A stretch of DNA of 58,930 nucleotides from Erysipelotrichaceae bacterium (GTDB lineage: Bacteria > Bacillota_I > Bacilli_A > Erysipelotrichales > Erysipelotrichaceae): assembly GCA_017473335.1 (NCBI GenBank), contig JAFULN010000004.1, forward strand, positions 1 to 58,930. The letters are read 5' to 3'. The position numbers were made by a program, and so were the translations under genes. The notes under the pieces are model-generated. The model saw only the letters and a list, made by a program, of their open reading frames with translations. It was not told the origin of the DNA and searched no databases. Shown here one piece after another: positions 1 through 7,523 of the stretch (the stretch's first letter is position 1; every line of letters starts with the position of its first letter).

Positions 1-1
1 T

Positions 2-805
2 TCAAGAGCGAAACAAGAAATTTCATATGAAGAGTTTCATCAAAGAAGAAATCATCTGATTTCAGTGTGTGGAAGAAGACAAGGAAAGTATTCGAATAAC
101 CTGTTCAAGTTTCATGTGGATGAAGGATATCTGGTATATCGATGTAGTTCAGAAGAAAGAGAAATCAAATTAGATATCAAGTTTCATCATGATGCTGAAC
201 ATCTCATCAAAGCAGTAAAGATGAAACACAATACACCAGGCAAAGCAGTACAATATGATTTGATAGATCATGGTGATTATTTCATCATCAGAGCAGTAGT
301 AGAAAAAGAAGATGAAGAGATAGAATTTGACAGAAGCACAGGAGCAGTAGGAATCGATATCAATGTGGACCATATTGCGTTATGTGAAACAGACAGACAA
401 GGAAACTGTGTAAAACTTAAAACGATCAAGATGCCTGTAAAAGGAAAGAATACCAATCAAAGAAAACATATCATTAGGAATGTGGCAAAAGAAGCAGTGC
501 TGGAATCAGTGAGAAGCAATAAACCATTCGTTATTGAAAAACTTGATTTCAATAAGAAGAAAAGCATGATGAGATATGGAAACAAAAGACAGAATCAGAC
601 ATTATCAGAGTTTGCCTACACACAAATCACAGAAGCGATGAAAAGCAGATGCAGAAAAGAGAGAATCGCCATAAAAGAAATAGATCCTGCGTATACAAGC
701 AGGATCGCAAAAGATAAGTATATGAAACCAATGGGATGCAGTATCCATATGGCAGCATCGTATGTGATCACACGAAGGGGATGTGGATACATAGATACGA
801 TCTAA
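2..805 (+). CDS. TnpB-related protein of IS200/IS605 elements, 5' end outside window, probably decayed
   Basis: The frame is open from base 2, so the gene starts before the window. RuvC-type motifs are visible: GIDINVDHIAL supplies the first acidic residue and FVIEKLDF the second. A GCSIHMAASYVITRRG segment follows, as in TnpB-related accessory proteins of Firmicutes, with His where TnpB has the third Asp. No Cys-x2-Cys zinc finger lies between the second and third motifs. The protein stops right after this segment, and another frame downstream (about 806-960) still reads like transposon protein sequence, so the C-terminus is probably lost. Family members are RNA-guided nucleases or their relatives. 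Activity of this copy is doubtful. Confidence 0.7.
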   Translation, partial: SRAKQEISYEEFHQRRNHLISVCGRRQGKYSNNLFKFHVDEGYLVYRCSSEEREIKLDIKFHHDAEHLIKAVKMKHNTPGKAVQYDLIDHGDYFIIRAVVEKEDEEIEFDRSTGAVGIDINVDHIALCETDRQGNCVKLKTIKMPVKGKNTNQRKHIIRNVAKEAVLESVRSNKPFVIEKLDFNKKKSMMRYGNKRQNQTLSEFAYTQITEAMKSRCRKERIAIKEIDPAYTSRIAKDKYMKPMGCSIHMAASYVITRRGCGYIDTI

Positions 806-970
806 AGTAAATAAACAGGAATCATTTCAACCTGTGCTGGATTTATATCACTGGAAGATGATGTACTTAAAGACAGGATGAACTTGGAATGGTTCCTTAT
901 ACAACGATTCTTTCAACAAATCGACTTCGCCAAAGGCTTACGAGCAGGAAGAGAAGATGGTTGAAAGATA

Positions 971-994
971 CTGATCTGGCAAGATACAGATCAG
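971..994. repeat. Hairpin, possible right-end structure of the transposon remnant
   Basis: CTGATCT and AGATCAG form a perfect 7-bp stem around a 10-nt loop, about 165 bases after the TnpB-related stop. IS200/IS605 ends carry subterminal hairpins recognised by TnpA, and TnpB guide RNAs come from this end. The assignment rests only on position. Confidence 0.3.
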
Positions 995-1019
995 GTCATA
1001 GCTAATCACTATGAAAAAT

Positions 1020-1040
1020 GACGAATTATATTAATTCGTC
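1020..1040 (-). terminator. Terminator of the HAD phosphatase gene
   Basis: GACGAATTA and TAATTCGTC form a perfect 9-bp stem with a 3-nt loop. On the minus strand it is followed by ATTTTTC, and it lies 14 bases past the minus-strand stop. Confidence 0.7.
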
Positions 1041-1053
1041 ACTATCTTGTACG

Positions 1054-1854
1054 TTATTTGATTGGAGTAATGAAATGGTGTTCAACACAAAAGTGATAGA
1101 TACCATCCTCTTCAATCTCTTTACAAACATAGTCTGCAAATTTTTTTAGTTTTTCATGCCCATTTCCTACCGCAACACCAATTCCAGCATTTTCAATCAT
1201 GGTGATATCATTTCTTCCATCTCCAAAACAGACGACTTCATCTATGTTTATCTTAAAATAGTCACAAAAGTACTGTAAACCATAGGCTTTATTGATTCCC
1301 TTTGGATTGATATGACCACTTGTTGCCCAGTTTTCTACAGAATCACGTCCTACCATTTCTATAATTTCATTCATTTGTTGTTCAGTGGCATCAAAGAATA
1401 AGATATTTGTTAGTGGTTCATTGTTGTATTTTTGTACAGATGGACAATATCCAGACCACTCGATATTGTGCTGACGAATATGTTCATTTGGCTCTTTTGA
1501 AAAGTGAGGCTTTCCAGAAGAAGGGACCCACATGTAGAACATGTTTTCCTGTGAGTCTAAATAATGTATACATTTATCAATGTCTTCTTTTTTCATTGTT
1601 TCTAAATGTATAATTTCATGATTCTTTAAAATAATACCACCTGTATCTGCAATTACTAAGTCAAAATCATCAAAGAGATCTTTAGGCAATGAAAAAAATT
1701 CTCTAGGGAATCTTGAACTGCATACTCCTAATATATATCCTTTTTCTTTTAACTGTTTGATTGTATATTTTGTTGATTCAGGAACTTTATGAAGTTTGTG
1801 AGAATAAAGTGTATCATCAATATCAAAAAGAAATGCTTTCATGTTATTGTTCAT
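1054..1854 (-). CDS. HAD-superfamily phosphatase, Cof type
   Basis: Soluble 266-residue hydrolase. Motif I is FLFDIDDTLYS near residues 8-18, with Asp nucleophile and acid/base Asp. A serine-rich motif II follows (GVCSSRF), and the C-terminal CFGDGRNDITMIENAGIGVA is the motif III/IV signature of Cof-like phosphatases acting on sugar phosphates or flavin precursors. The middle region is the type IIB cap. The start at 1854 has GGAGGG five bases upstream; a second Met lies four codons in. The gene stands alone on the minus strand with its own terminator. Substrate cannot be predicted. Confidence 0.9.
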   Translation of the reverse strand: MNNNMKAFLFDIDDTLYSHKLHKVPESTKYTIKQLKEKGYILGVCSSRFPREFFSLPKDLFDDFDLVIADTGGIILKNHEIIHLETMKKEDIDKCIHYLDSQENMFYMWVPSSGKPHFSKEPNEHIRQHNIEWSGYCPSVQKYNNEPLTNILFFDATEQQMNEIIEMVGRDSVENWATSGHINPKGINKAYGLQYFCDYFKINIDEVVCFGDGRNDITMIENAGIGVAVGNGHEKLKKFADYVCKEIEEDGIYHFCVEHHFITPIK

Positions 1855-1951
1855 AGTCTCCCTCCGTTTTCGAATTATAACTGTTTTAAGGATGAATGTA
1901 AATTATACAAGACGAATTAGAAAGAAGATTTTTGAAAAAAAGAATGTATAG

Positions 1952-1957
1952 TATAAT
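1952..1957 (+). promoter_or_regulatory. Probable -10 box of the traX-like gene
   Basis: TATAAT lies 17 bases before the preferred ATG at 1974, with a T-rich TTTTTG at 1929-1934 at -35 (17-bp spacer). The transcript would begin almost at the GGTGAAG ribosome binding site, arguing against the upstream in-frame starts. Confidence 0.5.
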
Positions 1958-1973
1958 AGAAATGGTGAAGTTT

Positions 1974-2714
1974 ATGAAAAATGTATTTAAATTAGAAACA
2001 ACTGCTTTTTCACTACATGTGATTGCAATGGTATTGATGTTATGTGATCATTTGTGGGCTACAGTGATATCAGGAAATGAATGGTTAACCTGTATAGGAA
2101 GAATTTCTTTTCCAATTTTTGCTTTTTTGATTGTGGAAGGATATTTTCATACTAAGAACTTAAAGAAGTATGCAGCTCGTTTGTTAGTGTTTGCGGTGAT
2201 TTCTGAAATCCCTTTTAATCTAGTAACGGGCAGTCGTTTGTTTTATCCTATTCATCAAAATGTATTATGGACATTTTTGATTGCGATTGCCTTGATTCAT
2301 CTCAATGAAAAAGTTAAAAAGACAAAGCCTGTCTGGATAAGAATTCTTGTGGGAATGATAAGCTGTATGTTTGGAAGCTTGATTGGCTTACTCACAATGG
2401 TGGATTACTATCATGCAGGCGTTTTGACGGTTCTTGTGTTTTATTTCTTTAGAGGCAGATCCTGGTGGCATTTAATTGGGCAGTTTGTTTGTCTGGGTTT
2501 CATTCAAACTGAACTTCTGGGTGGACTTGTTTATGAATTAAGTGTATTGGGGGCTACCATCATTGTTCATCAGCAGAGTTTTGCGATGCTCTCACTCATC
2601 TTTATTTGGCTCTATCAAGGAAAACAAGGGTATTACAACAAATTCATAAAATGGTTCAATTACTGGTTCTATCCAGTTCATCTGTTGATTCTTGGAGTAT
2701 TGAAACTGTTATAA
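1974..2714 (+). CDS. TraX family membrane protein
   Basis: A 246-residue polytopic membrane protein with about seven or eight hydrophobic segments. The N-terminal pattern LHVIAMVLMLCDHLWATV followed by GRISFPIFAFLIVEGYFHT and the RLLVFAVISEIPFNL segment is the TraX signature. TraX is named for F-plasmid pilin acetylation, but chromosomal copies in Firmicutes are of unknown role and resemble membrane acyltransferases. GGTGAAG precedes the chosen ATG; in-frame TTG 1932 and ATG 1944 lie in or before the promoter. Monocistronic. Confidence 0.85.
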   Translation: MKNVFKLETTAFSLHVIAMVLMLCDHLWATVISGNEWLTCIGRISFPIFAFLIVEGYFHTKNLKKYAARLLVFAVISEIPFNLVTGSRLFYPIHQNVLWTFLIAIALIHLNEKVKKTKPVWIRILVGMISCMFGSLIGLLTMVDYYHAGVLTVLVFYFFRGRSWWHLIGQFVCLGFIQTELLGGLVYELSVLGATIIVHQQSFAMLSLIFIWLYQGKQGYYNKFIKWFNYWFYPVHLLILGVLKLL

Positions 2715-2795
2715 GATGGTGTGTTTCAACAATCTTTGAAATTTGTTAGTGTTCAATTATGAGGCTGAAAGCTATAATAATGATGAGGTGAGATC

Positions 2796-3884
2796 ATGGA
2801 TATTCTTGATTATATACATTGGCGTGGTGATTTATCCTTTGATGAAAGAGCGTATAATGAAGTGGATTCACTTGCGTTTTGTGCACTGAGTTATGAAATA
2901 TTAAGTGATGTTTTTGTGGATAAAACTGAAATGACATTGGATGAAGCTGCATCTTTGTTTTTTACGAAACATGATGAGGATGATTTAAAACGTCGTTTTA
3001 CTGCAACATCACGCAGTTATGAAATTTTAAAGGCAATGAGTGGGACAAAGCGATTTGGTTCACTTGTTTTAAGTCATTATGTAGATGAAATTGATCATGA
3101 TTTAGATTTGCAGTTTGCGGCGATGACCATCATCAATAAAAATAAATGGAAATGTATCGTATTTAGAGGTACAGATGATACGATTACAGGCTGGAAAGAA
3201 GATTTTATGATGTTGTATCGCAGAGAAGTTCTTGCCCAAAAGAAGGCAGTGAATTACATTCGTGAGATGATTAAAGACAAATCTTTGATGGATAAAGTGT
3301 TTGGCAGTGAAATCTATGTGACAGGACACTCAAAGGGTGGAAATCTGGCGATTTATGCAAGTGCACATATGCCAGAGCAGCTGCAGAAGAAAATCAAGCG
3401 TATTGATAACTTTGATGGTCCTGGTTTCAGACAGGAATTTTGGGAAACAGATTCAATGAAGAATGTTTTGCCTAAAATAAAAACATATCTTCCGACTGCT
3501 AGCTTTTATGGGCGTTTGTTTACACATGAAGAAGAAAATGTGATTGTTTATGCAAAAAATCGTGGCTTGCTTCAACATGATCCATTTAACTGGCAGGTGG
3601 ATGTAGATCATTTTGAAACACGTGATATCTTGGATAAAAGCAGTGATGAAGCAGATGTTAAAGTACGTGAATTGATTGCTGAACATACAGAAGAAGAACT
3701 GGAAGGTATCGTAGAAGCTATTTTCACGCTGTTTGATACATTAAAAATCATTAAATTAGCGGATATCATGAAAGTGGATGTGGGTGGTGTACTTAAAGCA
3801 TTGAAAGAATTAGGTGCACTTGACAGCAAGACAAAAAAGGTCCTGATTGAATTGTTAGGACTTGTCTGGGATATCTCATTTTAA
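2796..3884 (+). CDS. DUF2974 lipase-like protein
   Basis: A 362-residue protein without signal peptide. The N-terminal part has the DUF2974 pattern (RAYNEVDSLAFCALSYE). The alpha/beta-hydrolase nucleophile elbow is TGHSKGGNLAIYAS near residues 174-187, with Ser in GHSKG, as in lipases. An IDNFDGPGF segment, also typical of the family, follows. The last 90 residues are charged and helical. Family members are annotated as Mbeg1-like or lipase-related, substrate unknown. AGGTGA lies 5 bases before the ATG and a TATAAT is at 2773-2778. Monocistronic with its own terminator. Confidence 0.8.
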   Translation: MDILDYIHWRGDLSFDERAYNEVDSLAFCALSYEILSDVFVDKTEMTLDEAASLFFTKHDEDDLKRRFTATSRSYEILKAMSGTKRFGSLVLSHYVDEIDHDLDLQFAAMTIINKNKWKCIVFRGTDDTITGWKEDFMMLYRREVLAQKKAVNYIREMIKDKSLMDKVFGSEIYVTGHSKGGNLAIYASAHMPEQLQKKIKRIDNFDGPGFRQEFWETDSMKNVLPKIKTYLPTASFYGRLFTHEEENVIVYAKNRGLLQHDPFNWQVDVDHFETRDILDKSSDEADVKVRELIAEHTEEELEGIVEAIFTLFDTLKIIKLADIMKVDVGGVLKALKELGALDSKTKKVLIELLGLVWDISF

Positions 3885-3907
3885 GTCAGTGTAAGCTGAC
3901 TTTTCTT
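3883..3907 (+). terminator. Terminator after the DUF2974 gene
   Basis: AAGTCAG and CTGACTT form a 7-bp stem with a 6-nt loop, followed by TTCTT. The stem overlaps the stop codon. Confidence 0.6.
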
Positions 3908-3946
3908 ATGGTAGAATAAATAGTAGTACTTCTGGAGGAAATTAGG

Positions 3947-4879
3947 ATGAAACCAGCTGAAATCATGCTTTGTGCATATGGAAATCATCAAGTTGATAAG
4001 GGGATTGTGATTCTATCTTATGATAAAGAGAAGAAAAGTTTAATCAAAGAACGTGTGCTTTCATTGGCAGGAAAATGTAATCTTGTGAGTGAATCGGAAG
4101 GAGTTCTTTATCTATCTGTTAAATATCCAGATGGAAATAAGATTGAACTTTATGATGCATCTTCATTAAAGAAACTAAAAAGCTATCCATCAGAATATTT
4201 CTATAGTTATGGTCAGGTTATTGAAAATAAGTTTTTACTGGCAAGCTATGAATCTGGTGTAGATAGTGTATTTGATTTTGAGAGTGAATGCTTTGTTTCT
4301 CATTGTGTTCATCAGCGTGAAGGAATGAGTACTCAGAGTAAGTCACATTACATTCAAAAATTAAAAGATGGACAAATCATTGGAATTGAAAATGGTCTTC
4401 AACAGATGATTGTATATAAGAATATGAATTTAGAAATTGAAAGAATCATTGAATATCCTCCTGTTAATATTCGTTTATTGGCCGTACATCCAGATGGTAA
4501 AACTGCCTATATGAATACAGAGTTTTCCAATGAACTGATTGTATTGAATACAAGTGACTGGAGTATTCAAAACAGATACAAGCTAGCAGATCATGAAGGA
4601 TGGTACAGTGGAGGAAATGCGATTTCTTCAGATGGAAAATATGTTTGTGTATCCATTCGTGGTGAAGATGTGATCCATGTCTTTGTAAATAATGGGGGAT
4701 GTCTGCATCATCAAATGAAATTCTGCTGTGGTAAAACTCCACGTGATTTGATGTTTGTAGGACATGATTTGTTTGTCACATGTACAAATGACAATAAAGT
4801 TGAAGTTTATGATATGAATAATAAATGTTTTAAGGTGTGTGAAGCAGAAGTCAATCAGCCGATTACTTTTAAAATGTAG
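3947..4879 (+). CDS. Lactonase-like beta-propeller protein
   Basis: A 310-residue cytosolic protein with repeated WD-like blades. Segments such as LLAVHPDGKTAYMNTE, NAISSDGKYVCVSIR and PRDLMFVGHDLFVTCTND mark successive propeller blades of the 6-phosphogluconolactonase (YkgB/Pgl-like) family. It is somewhat shorter and more diverged than YkgB, so catalytic lactonase activity is not assured. CTGGAGGAAATTAGG gives a strong ribosome binding site. The next gene follows after 11 bases and may be cotranscribed. Confidence 0.7.
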   Translation: MKPAEIMLCAYGNHQVDKGIVILSYDKEKKSLIKERVLSLAGKCNLVSESEGVLYLSVKYPDGNKIELYDASSLKKLKSYPSEYFYSYGQVIENKFLLASYESGVDSVFDFESECFVSHCVHQREGMSTQSKSHYIQKLKDGQIIGIENGLQQMIVYKNMNLEIERIIEYPPVNIRLLAVHPDGKTAYMNTEFSNELIVLNTSDWSIQNRYKLADHEGWYSGGNAISSDGKYVCVSIRGEDVIHVFVNNGGCLHHQMKFCCGKTPRDLMFVGHDLFVTCTNDNKVEVYDMNNKCFKVCEAEVNQPITFKM

Positions 4880-4890
4880 ATGGAATAAGT

Positions 4891-5631
4891 GTGAATATGA
4901 AACAGCAAATAGTAAAGTATCTTAAAAAAAATCAAATTGAGAATAAAGTGAGCTTCTTTTATTACAATACAGTCACGCATGAAACACTGTTGTATCGTGA
5001 AGATGAGATGATGCTTGCTGCAAGCACAATCAAAGTTCCAGTGGTGATGGCATGGATAGATTTGATAGAACAGGGAGTGGTGAGCTGGGATACCAAGCTG
5101 GTTTATCAGAAACATCACTATGAAGAAAGTGATGATAAGGCACTGTATGATAACTATGCATTTGGCGATGAAGTGCCATTAAAGGAATGTATGGAACTAG
5201 CGATTGTGTATTCAGATAATCCCAGCAATCATATGATGAGAGAATATATCAAAAAATACACAGGGAAAACATTTCGAGAGATGTTTGCACAGTACAGTTG
5301 TAAATCTGTAAGTGATGAATTTTATCATCGTAATTTAATGAATGCTGAAATCATGTTAGAAGTGATGAAACGTCTGTATTTGAATTCTGAGAAATATTCT
5401 GTTTTGATTGAATGGATGAAACATGCCGCAGAAGGAAGATATATCCAATCGAATCACTTTGAGTTTGAAGTGGCTCAGAAGTATGGGGAATATGATTGTT
5501 ATGAACATACGATGGCAATACTTTATACCAAAGAACCTGTATTAGTAGGAATCTTTACTGAGCTTGCAGGAGATTTGGCGAAGCAGGTAATTCGTGATAT
5601 TTCGAGAATAATTGTAGAAAATAGGGGTTGA
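4891..5631 (+). CDS. Class A beta-lactamase-like serine hydrolase
   Basis: A 246-residue penicillin-recognising fold without signal peptide or lipobox, so probably cytoplasmic. Motif 1 is AASTIKVPVV (S-x-x-K), motif 2 is YSDNPSNHMM (SDN), and the KYG in VAQKYGEYDCYEH sits where KTG is expected. These three elements define class A beta-lactamase and related hydrolases. The lack of an export signal argues against a secreted antibiotic resistance enzyme. The GTG start has GGA six bases upstream; ATG at 4897 is an alternative. It follows the propeller gene by 11 bases. Confidence 0.75.
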   Translation: MNMKQQIVKYLKKNQIENKVSFFYYNTVTHETLLYREDEMMLAASTIKVPVVMAWIDLIEQGVVSWDTKLVYQKHHYEESDDKALYDNYAFGDEVPLKECMELAIVYSDNPSNHMMREYIKKYTGKTFREMFAQYSCKSVSDEFYHRNLMNAEIMLEVMKRLYLNSEKYSVLIEWMKHAAEGRYIQSNHFEFEVAQKYGEYDCYEHTMAILYTKEPVLVGIFTELAGDLAKQVIRDISRIIVENRG

Positions 5632-5668
5632 AACGATAGTTTTGACCTTTTTATTCTTTTGGTGACAT

Positions 5669-5676
5669 GATAAAAT
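5669..5676 (+). promoter_or_regulatory. Possible -10 region of yhfZ
   Basis: GATAAAAT ends six bases before the yhfZ ATG at 5683. TTGACC is at 5642-5647, but the spacer is too long (21-23 bp). No ribosome binding site separates the -10 from the ATG, suggesting a leaderless or nearly leaderless transcript. Confidence 0.4.
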
Positions 5677-5682
5677 ATTAAC

Positions 5683-6606
5683 ATGGGATATAAAGAAATA
5701 TTGTTTAGTAAAAATGGAATAGCTACTTATACACTTGCAAGAGAGCTTTTGAAATACAATGTGGGAGATAAGATTCCAACAGTTTCAGAACTTAGCGAGA
5801 CTTTTGATTTGGCAAGAGGAACAGTTCAAAGCGCAATCAAGTGTCTGCAGCAAAGTGATGCAGTGCGTATTGAATCGAAGGGACATGTAGGTTCATATCT
5901 TGTGAAAAAGAATACGACAGTTTTATTGGAATTTGCGGGTATTTCATCAATTGTAGGTGTTATGCCTTTGCCTTATTCAAAGCGTTATGAAGGGCTGGCT
6001 TCAGGACTTTTGGTTACAATGGAGAATCATTATAATATTCCTGCTTCTATGGCATTTATGCGAGGAGCAAAGAATCGTATCAGCATGCTGATTTCAAATC
6101 GTTATGATTTTGCAATCGTTTCGAGAACTGCTGCAGAAGAGATGATTCGCGAATATGACAACATTTTGGTTGTGATGTCATTTGGGCCATATTCTTATTT
6201 GAGTGAACACGTCATTATTTTTAAAAATGATAAATTTACTTCCATTAAAGATGGTATGCGCATTGGAATTGACTATGACTCGCTGGATCAGCGTTATTTA
6301 ACTGAGAAAGTGTGTGAAGGCAAGAATGTAGAATATGTGAGTGTGGATTATTCTCGAGTTTTGGAACGAGTCTTAAACGGCGATGTAGATGCAGCTGTGT
6401 GGAATAAGGATGAGATTATTGATAAATATATCAAGGTCAATTACAAAGAGTTGAAAGGATATGGTACGACTGCTAACGAAGCAGTGATGGTCGTTAGCAA
6501 AGATGAATCTGAACTGGTTCCGCTATTAAGAAATATTATTGATCCGACAACAGTGGTTAATATTCAGAAATTAGTATTAGAAGGAAAAATAATTCCGAGC
6601 TATTAA
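5683..6606 (+). CDS. yhfZ: YhfZ-type transcriptional regulator
   Basis: A 307-residue regulator with an N-terminal winged helix-turn-helix (about residues 15-75, including TVSELSETFDLARGTVQSAIKCL). A periplasmic-binding-like ligand domain follows, starting GVMPLPYSKRYEGLASGL. The MPLPY..YEGLASGL motif, the YDFAIVSR..AE segment and the C-terminal PSY match E. coli YhfZ as I remember it. It stands first in the cluster with its own terminator, so it is transcribed apart from the pathway genes. It probably senses the substrate and acts at the palindrome at 6686-6715. The ATG is supported by alignment to the YhfZ N-terminus; no Shine-Dalgarno is visible. Confidence 0.88.
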   Translation: MGYKEILFSKNGIATYTLARELLKYNVGDKIPTVSELSETFDLARGTVQSAIKCLQQSDAVRIESKGHVGSYLVKKNTTVLLEFAGISSIVGVMPLPYSKRYEGLASGLLVTMENHYNIPASMAFMRGAKNRISMLISNRYDFAIVSRTAAEEMIREYDNILVVMSFGPYSYLSEHVIIFKNDKFTSIKDGMRIGIDYDSLDQRYLTEKVCEGKNVEYVSVDYSRVLERVLNGDVDAAVWNKDEIIDKYIKVNYKELKGYGTTANEAVMVVSKDESELVPLLRNIIDPTTVVNIQKLVLEGKIIPSY

Positions 6607-6639
6607 AGAGTTTGATTATATTAATTAAACTCTTTTTTC
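6605..6639 (+). terminator. Terminator of yhfZ
   Basis: AAAGAGTTT and AAACTCTTT form a 9-bp stem, followed by a T-rich run. It overlaps the stop codon and separates the regulator from the operon. Confidence 0.8.
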
Positions 6640-6648
6640 TATATTTAA

Positions 6649-6677
6649 TTGACAATTATTACAGGTAAGAATACAAT
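6649..6677 (+). promoter_or_regulatory. Sigma-A promoter of the yhf-type operon
   Basis: A consensus TTGACA at 6649-6654 and TACAAT at 6672-6677 are separated by exactly 17 bases. Predicted transcription start is near 6684. It is among the best-matching promoters in the window and drives the zinc-ribbon gene and everything downstream. Confidence 0.8.
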
Positions 6678-6685
6678 TAAGTTAA

Positions 6686-6715
6686 GTTCAATATACAAAA
6701 TACTGTATTTTGAAC
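6686..6715. promoter_or_regulatory. 30-bp palindromic operator, probable YhfZ site
   Basis: The half-sites GTTCAAnATACA and TGTATnTTGAAC are arranged as an inverted repeat centred between 6700 and 6701. They match at 12 of 15 positions per half. It begins 2-3 bases after the predicted transcription start, a repressor position. No T-tract follows, so a terminator is unlikely. Assignment to YhfZ is by proximity. Confidence 0.65.
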
Positions 6716-6726
6716 ATGGTGATGAT

Positions 6727-7107
6727 ATGGCAAAAGAAGTAAAGTGTTATAAATGTGGAAAAGTACATGAATTGAATTATAAAACTGTGAAGCAGACAAT
6801 CAGCTGCACTCATTGTCATGCACATATGACATTTGATTTAAAGTCGATTCGTAAATTAAGAATGATGCGTTATTTGTTTGTAGCTGTGATTGTTGCGCTG
6901 CTGATGTTTGGGTTTCAGCAGGTAGAGTCATTGAATAGCTATATGACGCTGATTCTAACGTGTATGGGAGCGATGGTGTTCTCTCTTTGGTCAGATCGCT
7001 TATGTCTTTATGCGACATACCGATTCACAAATGTGAATTATGTGGAGTGTCATCCTGAAGATAGAAAGAGAAACACAAAGGTTAAAGGAAATAAAAAAAG
7101 GAGATAA
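6727..7107 (+). CDS. Small zinc-ribbon membrane protein
   Basis: A 126-residue protein. Two CxxC knuckles (CYKCGKVHEL and SCTHCHAHM) form a zinc ribbon in residues 7-40. Two transmembrane helices follow, around residues 49-67 and 71-88, then a basic tail. GGTGATG precedes the ATG at 6727; upstream in-frame codons lie inside the promoter and operator. First gene of the operon, and it ends just before yhfY, whose AGGAG is in its last codons. E. coli yhf has no counterpart that I know of. Function unknown; a membrane accessory or sensor role is only a guess. Confidence 0.65.
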   Translation: MAKEVKCYKCGKVHELNYKTVKQTISCTHCHAHMTFDLKSIRKLRMMRYLFVAVIVALLMFGFQQVESLNSYMTLILTCMGAMVFSLWSDRLCLYATYRFTNVNYVECHPEDRKRNTKVKGNKKRR

Positions 7108-7111
7108 TGGG

Positions 7112-7489
7112 ATGGATTTTACTGAAAGATTAGAAATGTTTTTAGAAGGTGAAATGATCACTGAAGATGATGTGAGAAACATCAATAATATGCTGGATAT
7201 GTTTAAGGCAAAGTACGGTGTGACTTTGACTGAGGAAAATGCTGCGACTTTTGTATCGCATGTATGTGCTGCATTCTACCGTTATTCTGCAGGTGAGGAA
7301 ATTGATCCACTGCCACAGGAACTGGTAGATCAGGTTGCTTCTTTAGAGACATATGAGCTCTCTTTAGAGGTATATGACAATATTATGAAAGTAATCGAAA
7401 AGCCTTTCAGCGATGTTGAAAGAGGCTACGTATTACTTCATATAAATAACTTAATTTCGCTTTTAAAAAGTGAAGGGGAATGGAATTAA
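7112..7489 (+). CDS. yhfY: YhfY-like PRD-domain protein
   Basis: A 125-residue all-helical soluble protein resembling a single PTS regulation domain. A conserved His is in FVSHVCAAFYRY, and the C-terminal half contains FSDVERGYVLLHINNL, the second PRD helix pattern. Without a DNA-binding or PTS enzyme domain it probably acts as a stand-alone regulatory module, as E. coli YhfY is described. The ATG at 7112 follows AAGGAG by about eight bases. It lies between the membrane protein and the transporter, as expected for the cluster. Confidence 0.75.
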   Translation: MDFTERLEMFLEGEMITEDDVRNINNMLDMFKAKYGVTLTEENAATFVSHVCAAFYRYSAGEEIDPLPQELVDQVASLETYELSLEVYDNIMKVIEKPFSDVERGYVLLHINNLISLLKSEGEWN

Positions 7490-7523
7490 GTTGTAAAAAT
7501 CAAAATAGTAAAGGAGAAGAAAA

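Noticed and set aside
4891-5631. A secreted beta-lactamase resistance gene
   Set aside because: The SxxK and SDN motifs are there, but no signal peptide or lipobox precedes them, and the BlaR1/BlaI cassette is 22 kb away with a non-penicillin-binding sensor domain.
5632-5682. A second copy of the yhfZ operator upstream of yhfZ itself
   Set aside because: No GTTCAAnATACA half-site is present, so autoregulation through this motif is not supported.
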